Shown: piece by piece, positions 41,186 through 50,845 of the stretch
Numbering within the stretch: position 1 is the first letter of the stretch
Layout: every line of letters starts with the position of its first letter
DNA from: Kitagawia praeruptora
Lineage: Eukaryota; Streptophyta; Magnoliopsida; Apiales; Apiaceae
DNA: 64,000 nt
Assembly: GCA_037693485.1 (NCBI GenBank)
Contig: CM075345.1
Span: 106,324,001 to 106,388,000, forward strand
Reading direction: 5' to 3'
Made by a program: the position numbers and the translations under genes
Notes under the pieces: generated by a model
The model's database searches: none
What the model saw: only the letters and a program-made list of their open reading frames with translations
Told to the model about the DNA's origin: nothing

Positions 41186-43426
41186 ATGACAGAGAAAACA
41201 CAAACTCCAACAACAAGCAGATATGAATCAATTAGAGTTCTAATACTCAGGGCATCAGAATATCCCATATGGAAGGTGAAGATGGAAATGTTTCTGGAAG
41301 CTACAGATCCAGAGTACTTAGACAGAATCCATCATGGTCCACATAAGCCTACAAAATTGTCTGTTGCAGTTGCTGGAGAAGAACAGAAAATGATTCCAAA
41401 AGAGAAGAAAGACTACACTCCTGAAGATATCTCCTCTATTAGCAAAGATGCTAAAGTAAGGCATTTATTACATAACGCCCTTGACAATGTTATGTCTAAC
41501 AGGGTCATTGGATGCAAAACTGCTAAGGAGATTTGGGATGCTTTGGAAGTCAGATGTCAAGGAACCAAAGCCATAAAAAAGAACAGGAAAACAATACTCA
41601 CACAGGAGTACGAGCACTTTGACTCAAATGCTGATGAGTCATTAACAGACATATATGACAGATTCCTGAAATTGTTGAATGATCTATCACTGGTAGATAA
41701 GGAGTATAATCTTGAAGACTCCAATCTGAAATTTTTGTTGGCTCTTCCTGAGAAATGGGACTTAAAGGCCACTACCATCAGAGACAATCATGATCTAGAA
41801 GACATGTCCCTTGATGAAATCTATGGAATGCTTAAGACTCATGAGCTTGAGATGGAACAAAGAAGCAAGAGGCATGGAAGCAAGACCAAGTCAATTGCTC
41901 TTAAAGCTGAGGAGAAAGCTTCTAAAGAAATTGCTGTGAAAAAGAGTCAATCCAAAGGAAAGGCTCTTATTACAAAGTCTGATACTGAGTCATCAAATTC
42001 TGATGATGACTCAAACTCTGACAATCTCACAGACTCTGATGATGATGGTAGTGATGCTGAGATGATACAACTTGCAGCCCTAATGGTGAAAGGCTTCAAG
42101 AAGATGGCTTACAAGAACTTCAGGAAGGGAAAGAAGTTCACACGAAGAGATTCAAATTTTGACAAGAAGAATTTCAGAAAAACTGAGGGAAAGGAAAGCA
42201 GGTCTGGGAAAGTCGACAAGTCCAAGATCACATGCTATAATTGTGGTGAGAAAGGACATTTTGCACCTGAGTGCAAGAGAGCCAAAGCTGATAAAAGTCA
42301 AGCTTACATCACAAAGAAGAAGGACTGGGCTGACACTTCAGACTCTGAAGAAGAGGTGAACTACGCCTTGATGGCAAATGTTGATAGTATCTCTGAAGCT
42401 ACTGAGACCAAGGTACCTCACTCTATTCTAGCTTTTGATACTACTGATATATCTGAGTTAAGACTCTTTCTTAAAAACTTGCATGTTAGCTATAGAGATC
42501 AGACTTTAGAAAATGAAAGAATAAAATCTGAAAGTCTAGACCTTAGAAAGAGAAATGATTATCTAGAATCAGAATTAGTCCAGATGTTAGAAATTCAGAA
42601 AGAGAGAGATGATGCTATTTTTGTTAAAAATGAATTATTGAAAAAGCATGCTTATCTTGAATCTGAACTTGCTAAAGAAAGAAACATTCTTAAAATTTGG
42701 ACTAACTCTGGTAAGAAAACTCAGGATATCATAGACAATGATTGTTGGAAAGAAGGTCTAGGTTACACTGATAAAAAGAAAACTGTCAACCTAGAAGCTG
42801 AGACCTCTAAACCTGTATTTACTAAAAAAGTTGCAAAACCCAAAATTAATCATGTGAGGTTTGTACTAAAATCTGACAAACCAAAACAGGATAAACCAAA
42901 ATCGGTAGATATTAGTTCAATGTCTCAGAAACAGCTTAAACACAAGCTGAAGGAGTTAAAAAGAATAAACAAGGTAAAAGAACCTAGGAAAAACAGAAAT
43001 GGAAAGGTAGGCATCAGTAAAAGCAATAACTATATGCCTATTCCCAATGCTCCTAGGAAGAAATGTTATAACTGTGGAAGTCCTAACCATCTTGCTGCTT
43101 TTTGCAGGAAGAATAAAAATATAAACTCTACACCTCCTAAGTCAGGAGTTAAGAGTGGTTCAGTTAGGTTTAAGCTACAGAATCCTTGTTTTCACTGTGG
43201 TAGTATTTGGCATTCTATTTATACATGCAAAGAGTACCATAATTTGTATTATGATAATTACGAATGTAAACCCTCTTTGAATAAATTCAAGATTGATTCT
43301 ACATGTATAAATTCTGATAAAAAGAATGTTAGCACAAACTCTGATAAGACTTCTGCTGCAAAAGCTAACAAACTTAATAAGGCCAAAGGATCCAAGCAAG
43401 TTTGGGTCCTTAAAACTAATCATTAG
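41186..43426 (+). CDS. gag: Element D gag, long Sirevirus type
   Basis: The ATG at 41186 gives about 746 residues beginning MTEKTQTPTTSRYESIRV. I prefer it to upstream in-frame starts because those translate the 18-bp leader repeat. Capsid-like blocks are YPIWKVKMEMFLEATDPEYL and KEIWDALEVRCQG. Knuckles are CYNCGEKGHFAPEC (about 350), CYNCGSPNHLAAFC (about 627) and CFHCGSIWHSIYTC (about 668), nearly the same spacing as in element A. The C-terminus is GSKQVWVLKTNH. It packages element RNA in particles. Similarity to A gag is high throughout, whereas C gag differs strongly. Confidence 0.93.
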   Translation: MTEKTQTPTTSRYESIRVLILRASEYPIWKVKMEMFLEATDPEYLDRIHHGPHKPTKLSVAVAGEEQKMIPKEKKDYTPEDISSISKDAKVRHLLHNALDNVMSNRVIGCKTAKEIWDALEVRCQGTKAIKKNRKTILTQEYEHFDSNADESLTDIYDRFLKLLNDLSLVDKEYNLEDSNLKFLLALPEKWDLKATTIRDNHDLEDMSLDEIYGMLKTHELEMEQRSKRHGSKTKSIALKAEEKASKEIAVKKSQSKGKALITKSDTESSNSDDDSNSDNLTDSDDDGSDAEMIQLAALMVKGFKKMAYKNFRKGKKFTRRDSNFDKKNFRKTEGKESRSGKVDKSKITCYNCGEKGHFAPECKRAKADKSQAYITKKKDWADTSDSEEEVNYALMANVDSISEATETKVPHSILAFDTTDISELRLFLKNLHVSYRDQTLENERIKSESLDLRKRNDYLESELVQMLEIQKERDDAIFVKNELLKKHAYLESELAKERNILKIWTNSGKKTQDIIDNDCWKEGLGYTDKKKTVNLEAETSKPVFTKKVAKPKINHVRFVLKSDKPKQDKPKSVDISSMSQKQLKHKLKELKRINKVKEPRKNRNGKVGISKSNNYMPIPNAPRKKCYNCGSPNHLAAFCRKNKNINSTPPKSGVKSGSVRFKLQNPCFHCGSIWHSIYTCKEYHNLYYDNYECKPSLNKFKIDSTCINSDKKNVSTNSDKTSAAKANKLNKAKGSKQVWVLKTNH

Positions 43427-43445
43427 TGGTTTTTTGTGATTGTAG
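43400..43445 (+). promoter_or_regulatory. Possible splice site pair at the element D gag/pol break
   Basis: CAA|GT (43400) in the gag frame; ACTAAT at 43415-43420; TTTTTTGTGATTGTAG ending 43445. The following GGT AAC AGG is in the pol frame. The 46-nt span includes the gag stop, and its final TAG is also the stop that closes the pol frame upstream. Without such a step the pol frame has no ATG before the protease DSG. Confidence 0.45.
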
Positions 43446-46400
43446 GGTAACAGGAAAAATATCCTTGTTCTGGACAGTGGATGCTCAGGACACATGACTG
43501 GAAATAAAGCCCTGCTATCAGAATTTGTGGAGAAAGCTGGCCCAAGTGTTTCTTATGGAGATGGCAACATAGGAAGGACTCTGGGATATGGCAATATCAA
43601 ACTTGGGAATGTCATCATTGAATCTGTAGCTCTAGTCTCAGGACTCAAACATAATCTGCTAAGTGTGAGTCAAATCTGTGACAGAGGTTATCATGTGGGT
43701 TTCTTTGAAGAACACGGTGAAGTTGTAAGCAAATCTACAGGAAAAGTTGTTCTGAAGGGATACAGGCATGGTAACATTTATGAAGCCAAGCTTTCAACAA
43801 ACTCTAATGGCTCTGCAATCTGTCTACTGAGTAGAGCATCAATTGAAGAAAGCTGGGATTGGCACAAGAGACTTTCTCATCTGAATTTCAACAGCATTAA
43901 TGAGCTAGTAAAGAAAGATCTTGTGAGAGGATTGCCCAAATCAGTTTTTACTCCAGATGGCCTATGTGACTCATGTCAAAAGGCAAAACAAAGGAAAACT
44001 TCATTCAAAAGTAAGACTGAATCCTCAATTCTTGAGCCATATCACTTATTGCATGTTGATTTATTTGGTCCAGTAAATATAATGTCTATTGGAAAGAAAA
44101 GATATGCTTTGGTTATTGTTGATGAATACACCAGATATACATGGGTATATTTCATGCACAAGAAAGAAGAAACTGCATCAATCTTAACAGAGCATGTCAG
44201 ACAACTGGACAAAGGATCTAAGCACACAGTGAAAATCATAAGGAGTGATAATGGCACTGAGTTCAAGAATGCAGTCATGGAAGAGTTTTGTAAAGGAAAT
44301 GGAATAAAGCAAGAATTCTCTGCACCTGGAACTCCACAACAAAATGGAGTAGTAGAGAGAAAGAACAGGACTCTCATAGAAGCTGCAAGGACCATGCTTG
44401 ATGAAGCAAAGCTGCCAACTTACTTCTGGGCTGAAGCTGTGCAAGCTGCTTGTTTCACACAGAATGCTACACTCATAAACAAGCATGGTAAAACACCATA
44501 TGAGATGGTGAAAAAGAAGAAGCCGAACCTGAAGTATTTTCACGTGTTTGGATGTAAGTGTTTTGTTCTTAAGACTCATCCAGAACAGCTTTCCAAATTT
44601 GATTTAAAAGCTGATGAAGGAATCTTTGTTGGATACCCACTATCCACAAAAGCATTCAGAGTCTACAATCTGAGAACAAAAGTGGTCATGGAATCTATCC
44701 ATGTGTCTTTTGATGATAAAAAGATAACAGGACTTGAAGATTTTAATGAACATGACCAGCTGAGATTTGAGAATGAACAAAATTCTGATACTCTTTCAGA
44801 CTCTATTGTTCAATCTATACCAGTAGATCAGACAGTAGCACATGTTGAGGGGGAGCAAGTGAACGATGAAAATGAACCCCAATCAAGTGAAGAAACATCA
44901 AATAATGCATCTGCTGGTTCATTAAACTCTGATTCATCAAACTCTGAAAGCAACAGCTCAGGGGGAGCAAACAATGATTTTGGATCTACTAGTCATCACT
45001 CTCAACACAATTATGAACTTGGGGAATCATCAAGATCAAATCTGCCGAGACAAAGGGTATGGAGTAGAGCGCATCCCTTTGAACAGATCATTGGTGAACC
45101 GGACACGGGTGTACAGACTAGAAGAGCAACACAGAATGAATGCAATTTCGCAGGATTTTTATCTCAAATTGAACCTAAAAAGGTTGATGAAGCTCTTGAT
45201 GATCCAGATTGGGTAACTGCAATGCAGGAAGAACTCAATCAATTCGAAAGGCAGAAAGTATGGAAGCTGGTGCCAAGACCAAAAGGTAAATCTGTAATTG
45301 GCACTAGATGGGTGTTTAGGAATAAACTGGATGAAAATGGTATTGTTATGAGGAACAAGGCTCGATTGGTAGCAAAGGGTTACTCTCAAGAAGAAGGAAT
45401 TGATTATGATGAAACCTATGCTCCAGTTGCAAGGCTTGAAGCAATCAGGATGTTCTTAGCATTTGCTGCACACTCCAACTTTAAGGTTTTTCAGATGGAT
45501 GTGAAGAGTGCATTTTTGAACGGAGATCTAGAGGAAGAAGTCTATGTTGAACAACCCCCTGGGTTCGAAGACAAGGAATTTGAAGGTTTTGTGTACTTTC
45601 TCTTCAAAGCTGTCTATGGTCTCAAGCAAGCCCCTCGAACATGGTATGATACTCTCTCCAAGTTCTTACTTGAAAATGGTTTTACAAGAGGTATCATCGA
45701 CAAAACTCTCTTTCATAAAAAGCATAAAAATGATATAATTCTGGTGCAAGTATATGTGGATGATATAATATTTGGTTCTACTAATGATTTGCTATGCAAG
45801 AGATTTGCTAAGCTAATGCAGAGTAGGTACGAGATGAGCATGATGGGTGAGTTGTCCTTCTTCCTTGGACTTCAAGTTGTTCAGAAGCCTGATGGTATTT
45901 TCATCTGCCAATCAAAATACATAAAGGATCTTCTGAAGAAGTATGGGATGGAAGAAGCAGCTACTGCCAAGACCCCGATGCCAACTGCAGTCAAGCTTGA
46001 TGAAGATAAATCTGGTAAGTCAGTTGACATCACGAAGTATCGAGGTATGATCGGCTCTCTCTTGTACTTAACTGCTAGTAGACCAGATATTATGTTCGCA
46101 ACTTGTCTATGTGCTAGATTCCAGGCTAACCCTAAAGAGTCACATCTTATAGCTGTTAAACGTATTTTCAGATACCTTAAGGGAACCCCCAATCTTGGGA
46201 TTTGGTACCCTAAAGGAACAGGTTTTGACCTAATTGGCTATACAGATTCTGACTTCGCAGGTTGTAAGATTGATCGGAAAAGTACTTCTGGAAGCTGTCA
46301 GTTTCTAGGAAGAAGGTTGGTATCTTGGTACAGCAAGAAGCAACACTCAATATCTACCTCGACAGCCGAAGCAGAATACATTGCAGCAGGTAGTTGTTGT

Positions 46401-46700
46401 GCTCAGATCCTGTGGATGAGGAATCAACTTCAGGACTATGGACTCATGTTGGACAAAATTCCAATTCTATGCGACAACACGAGTGCCATTGCCATTGCCA
46501 ACAATCCAGTTCAACACACCATGACTAAGCACATTGATATCAGGTATCATTTCTTACGAGAGCATGTCATGAATGGAACTGTGGTATTATATTTTGTTCC
46601 CACAGATCAACAAATTGCAGACATCTTTACTAAACCACTGGATGAATCCACTTTCTCCAGGTTAGTTGGTGAACTTGGGATGTTAAATCTGTCTAATTAA
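43446..46700 (+). CDS. pol: Element D pol (protease, integrase, RT, RNase H), intact
   Basis: An open frame from 43446 to the stop at 46698-46700, with the first ATG at 43494 inside HMTG. Protease has LDSGCSGHMTG. Integrase has WHKRLSHL, CDSCQKAK, HVDLFGPVN, RSDNGTEF and NGVVERKNR. RT has YVDDIIFG from 45753. RNase H has YTDSDFAGC and TAEAEYIA. Protease to integrase match element A at about nine of ten residues by eye (for example HDQLRFEN/HDQLHFEN). From the linker at about 44950-45080 onward the sequence is closer to element C (PRTWYDTL, KKHKNDI, RYEMSMMGEL, SKYIKDLLKKY). All catalytic residues are kept, so it should be functional if translated. Confidence 0.95.
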   Translation, partial: GNRKNILVLDSGCSGHMTGNKALLSEFVEKAGPSVSYGDGNIGRTLGYGNIKLGNVIIESVALVSGLKHNLLSVSQICDRGYHVGFFEEHGEVVSKSTGKVVLKGYRHGNIYEAKLSTNSNGSAICLLSRASIEESWDWHKRLSHLNFNSINELVKKDLVRGLPKSVFTPDGLCDSCQKAKQRKTSFKSKTESSILEPYHLLHVDLFGPVNIMSIGKKRYALVIVDEYTRYTWVYFMHKKEETASILTEHVRQLDKGSKHTVKIIRSDNGTEFKNAVMEEFCKGNGIKQEFSAPGTPQQNGVVERKNRTLIEAARTMLDEAKLPTYFWAEAVQAACFTQNATLINKHGKTPYEMVKKKKPNLKYFHVFGCKCFVLKTHPEQLSKFDLKADEGIFVGYPLSTKAFRVYNLRTKVVMESIHVSFDDKKITGLEDFNEHDQLRFENEQNSDTLSDSIVQSIPVDQTVAHVEGEQVNDENEPQSSEETSNNASAGSLNSDSSNSESNSSGGANNDFGSTSHHSQHNYELGESSRSNLPRQRVWSRAHPFEQIIGEPDTGVQTRRATQNECNFAGFLSQIEPKKVDEALDDPDWVTAMQEELNQFERQKVWKLVPRPKGKSVIGTRWVFRNKLDENGIVMRNKARLVAKGYSQEEGIDYDETYAPVARLEAIRMFLAFAAHSNFKVFQMDVKSAFLNGDLEEEVYVEQPPGFEDKEFEGFVYFLFKAVYGLKQAPRTWYDTLSKFLLENGFTRGIIDKTLFHKKHKNDIILVQVYVDDIIFGSTNDLLCKRFAKLMQSRYEMSMMGELSFFLGLQVVQKPDGIFICQSKYIKDLLKKYGMEEAATAKTPMPTAVKLDEDKSGKSVDITKYRGMIGSLLYLTASRPDIMFATCLCARFQANPKESHLIAVKRIFRYLKGTPNLGIWYPKGTGFDLIGYTDSDFAGCKIDRKSTSGSCQFLGRRLVSWYSKKQHSISTSTAEAEYIAAGSCCAQILWMRNQLQDYGLMLDKIPILCDNTSAIAIANNPVQHTMTKHIDIRYHFLREHVMNGTVVLYFVPTDQQIADIFTKPLDESTFSRLVGELGMLNLSN

Positions 46701-47405
46701 TTTTGGATAATCAATAACTGCAATTTGTTATAAGTTCACATGTATTTTAAATGTCCATATGTTTAGAACTTGTGAATTTATTTGCATCCAGTCCTCATAT
46801 TATAGTTATCTCTATATTAATTACCACGCTTATAAATGCTATATTTTATGGTAATTAGTTAGTAAATAATTGAGTTAATTGTAGCATAATTAAATAAATA
46901 TTTTATTAACATATATCAATTAATGATATTTTGTTAATTTTATGTCTATTTAATTGTGAGTTTATCTGATTATTGTGGATTAATTCTTGATTTACTGTGT
47001 GATTATTTTTAAATCCATAATAATTAAAAGTATTATATGTGTATGTGTATAGACTGATAGGTTTCGGCGATAAGATGTTTTTTCAACCGACAGGTTTCGG
47101 TGATAAGATGTTTTTTCGGCTAATTAGGTAGTTAGGTGAGAAATTATTGAACGGTGTTATTTTTCAAACATAACCTGTCACTATTACACCTAACCCTCTA
47201 ATCCTTGAAACATTATAAATGATGAGTTTTTGTTTGTGTTTAACATCATCATTTTTCAGATATACAGAGTATATACACACAATTGCTGAATATTTCGAGC
47301 TTTGATCGGAAAGATCTCACAATCTAGCTGGTGGTTTTAGGGTGGATTTCATATTCTTGTTATACGTACTAACCCTTGTTTTTGAGTTTCCTCAAAGTTT
47401 TGAAA
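46701..47405 (+). other. Element D spacer before the env-like ORF
   Basis: No ORF. From about 46878 the sequence becomes nearly identical to element C (from about 54133), including TTTCGGCGATAAGATG repeats near 47063 and 47096. Upstream of 46878 the two differ strongly. Confidence 0.8.
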
Positions 47406-49510
47406 ATGGCATTGCAGGGAAGCTTTATAATTGCTAAAGTTAATCCTGTTTCCATTCAGCAAATCGAAACCATTCAGGATGAGCAATTTCGGGCTTGGAC
47501 ACAATTTCTGAATGAACATTCATTAATCCGTTATGCTTTAGTTACACAGGTGCAGCTTAACCATGATGCATTGTGTGAACTATATTGCAGTGCGGTTAAC
47601 ACTTCTGGACAGGACGGGTGTGCATTCACATATCGACTATTTGGTAGGTCGATTAGGGTCACTGAACGAGATGTTAATCGAATTCTTCATTTTCCTATGG
47701 AAAATCTCGTTTCTGATCCTACACCTGAACAGATTGAAATGTTCTTTCATTTTATAAGGTACCAAGATGGCAATTTCAATACTGGTAATCTTTCTAGAAC
47801 GTTTCTAACCCAGTACTGGAATTTCTTCTTTCACACTCTTAACCATGTTTTTTCCTCAGATAGAACAAATCAAGATCGAATACCTGAATTTATTCAAATA
47901 ATAGGGTATGCGGTCGCCAATAATTTGAGGATTAATTTTGGAAAAATAGTGCTTGGTCAAATCATTTTAAAAATGAAACGCTTGGGAACAAGAGATGTTC
48001 GAACTCAAAATGTCAAATGTCTATATCCAAGGTTTCTACAGTTAATATTAAATGATTTTTTGATTGATGAAGACAGGGTACGCTTGGAAAATGGTCAAAA
48101 GGTGGAATGTTCTTCCATAAAGACGAATGTAATTAATTACATAAGCAAAAAGAAATATACGGATGTGCCTACAGTCCTAACTGAATATCTAAAGACTGTC
48201 CCACTTCCGTTGTTACCATGACCAGTGAGAGCAGGTATACGACAAGGTAATATTTCAATCCCTGCTATTCCAACCTTTGTATTCCCTATTGTGTCACAGG
48301 AAATACAGTTTCTACAGCCCCAGTGGCCATCTTACCCGACCAAGAGCAGGAAATCCCACCGACTCTAACACAGGTCGAAGAGCCCATTCTACAAATGCAA
48401 ACACAAACACAACAAACTCCTACACCTTAATTGTCACTTAAACGACCAGTCATCCACATTATTGAGGGAGATAGTGCCTCAGCAGCACCACATAAGGAGT
48501 TAGTTACAATAGCCGCTCTACCTCATTCTAAACGAAGTAAACCCAATGAACCTGAGGTAACGGCAACTGTTAGTGAAACAATTTTTTCTTATCCAATGAG
48601 TGCAAATGTAAATGAGATTGAATTGACGGGAGCAACTATCTTGAGTTCCATTTCACGGAACATACGAGTGGTTGATGATCTTTCAAAAGATCAAATGCCT
48701 TCACAGGCATCCGAGGTGGAATTACCTACCTCAATAACTGCTGGTGAATCTTCCATTTTACGGAATGATCCATTGGTGGGTGGTTCTTTTATGAACCAAG
48801 TGTCTTCACAGACGTACGAGGGAAACTTGGGTTTTGTGCCATTTAATCAATTCAAGTTTAACCTCCCAGAGGGAAAATCTCTGGATCTCTTTCGAGATTT
48901 ACCACTTTTTACCAGTGGTCGGCAACTCGCTTCACGCGAGGACGGAAGCTCACGAACTTTCATTGCACCATCCGTGACCTCTGAAAAAGGGGCTAGGATG
49001 ATTTCATTTGCAGGTACACATATCGGTGGAAGCTCTAGAGGAAAGTTGAGGGAAACACCAACAGAACATGTAAGTGTAACCCAAACCATTAAACCGAGTG
49101 AATATATAGTGTTGAGTGAAACACCTGCAGAACGTACGAGTGAGCAACCTACTCAACCACATGCACCTATAACCAGACAGGAATACACCAGACTCCTTAC
49201 ACGGGTCCAAACAATGGAGAAAGAGTTGTCAAATATCTGTAAGTCCATTGCAGAAATCAAAAATTTACAACTCATTCAACATGATGCATTCCAGGTTCAA
49301 TTAAGTTCCATGGCAGCCCAGTTTAGTCAAGCAATCAATTCCTTGGTAAAAGGATTTTCGTCTAAATTACCAACTCCACATCCTACTACTCTGGAGGATA
49401 ACCCAACTGAGGGGGAGAAGATGGATGAACAAGAAAAATCTACTAGGCGTAAAGGCAAGGAAAAGGTTGTTGACACGGAATTAACTTTATTTTGGGAAAG
49501 GAAAAACTAA
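47406..49510 (+). pseudogene. Element D env-like ORF with stops and a frame change
   Basis: The ATG at 47406 starts MALQGSFIIAKVNPVSIQQ. The first 271 codons form the shared N-terminal domain (LTQYWNFFFHTLNHVF, then YPRFLQLILNDFL). TGA 48219-48221 interrupts coherent sequence, the frame shifts at about 48300-48330, and TAA 48428-48430 interrupts the second frame, which then runs to 49510. The tail has a coiled-coil segment near LLTRVQTMEKELSNICKS and a basic end (RRKGKEKVV). The ORF was probably broken before or soon after a recent insertion, suggesting that it is not needed in cis for movement. Confidence 0.85.
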
Positions 49511-49737
49511 TGGGAGTATTAGTGCAATGTGGAAAGAAAGCAAAGGCAAACTTGAAGATATGTTCAGTCTACAGGAACAATTGTCTTGCACTTGGTTAAT
49601 TTTTAGAAATCTGGAAAATGTATATATATGATCCAGAATGCACTTTAATATTATTTATCTTTGTATTTCATTTGTATCAGTTGAGTTATCCTCTAGGTAT
49701 TTGCTTGTCAAACCCTAACAATCAAATAGGGGGAGAT
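49511..49737 (+). promoter_or_regulatory. Element D 3' untranslated region and polypurine tract
   Basis: The tract AATAGGGGGAGAT at 49725-49737 directly precedes the 3' LTR. Confidence 0.85.
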
Positions 49738-50840
49738 TGTAAAGCATAATGTAATGTAATATGTAATAGAGGAAATATATAACTCAACTAGGATAAAAGA
49801 TAAATAATATTAACTCTATACAGGGATCGTGAAAGTTGAAGAACAGGCATCAACAAGGATCAAGTCGCTGAAAGAAGTTCATTAACATGATCAAGCCTCA
49901 GTGACAGAATAAGATGTACAGATGATTCAGTTGAAAGGCCAAAAGATTACAGTATTCTTAAAGACATGATACGAAGACCACGAGTGAATGTTAGTCGTCT
50001 GTGAACCAGACCAGTTGCACTAGGCGTCAACATCTTCACAAAGGAATCGAAGTATCTAACTCAGAAAAACTGTTAAAAAGGTATGATTGAGAGCAGTGTT
50101 GATATCCTCCATTTCAGAAGCTGAATATTTAAGGATGTCAAAAATAAAGAGGAAAATGAATAGTAACCGAAATCACTATTCACATGAATAGTAACCTGAA
50201 TTACTATTCACCGAAATCACTATTCACACCGGGTGAATAGTACCCGGAGTTACTATTCATGAATAGTACCCAAAAGTACTATTCATAAAGTAAGAAACAT
50301 GTGGGGCCCACATGTTTGATTTTGGAAACTTTGAAAAATCAAAGTTCGGCAGATCTTTGAAAATCAAATTCAGCAGGTTTGAAAAATGAGGATTAGCAGA
50401 GAAAACAGACATCATTCCTTACGTAATTTAGTGGGTTACTATGCAGCATAGTGACTTTCTAAAATCTATAAATAGGCCTGTTGTATTTCATTTCAAAACA
50501 CACCTCAACACACAACTCTCTCTTCTCTCTCTTATATCATCTCTGTGTAAGCTGCTAGACAGTCCATCTAGTAGGAAAGCCGGCTTAGCCCGCTTTCAGG
50601 AAGTGTCGGATAGAAGGTCCTCGTGCCTAAACTATCCTTAGGAGTGTTCGAGTTTTTGAAGCTAATCCGTTGGATTAGAAGTTGTAACACCCCTTGGGTT
50701 TTTATCAGTTCAAAGATATTTTCCCGAACCAATTGTTTTATTTCGATTCAGTTGTTGACCTCATTTTTTCACATCTCGAAAATTGAAATATTTTTAAATA
50801 ACGTATTCAACCCCCCTTCTACGTTATTCCGGACCTAACA
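49738..50840 (+). repeat. Element D 3' LTR
   Basis: 1103 bp, nearly identical to 39838-40939. Motif cluster at about 50156-50287. Confidence 0.95.
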
Positions 50841-50845
50841 TAAAG
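50841..50845. repeat. Target-site duplication TAAAG of element D (right)
   Basis: Identical to 39833-39837. Confidence 0.95.

Larger units (their letters stand above)
39838..50840 (+). mobile_element. Element D: young, full-length mosaic Sirevirus-type copia, 11.0 kb
   Basis: LTRs 39838-40939 (1102 bp) and 49738-50840 (1103 bp) differ by about two substitutions and one A. TAAAG target duplications flank it. Gag and pol are fully open; the env-like ORF has stops and a frame change. Leader, gag, protease and integrase match element A best; RT/RNase H match element C better; the env-like ORF, its upstream spacer and large parts of the LTR are almost identical to C. This is the pattern of a recombinant between two families. 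Confidence 0.95.
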
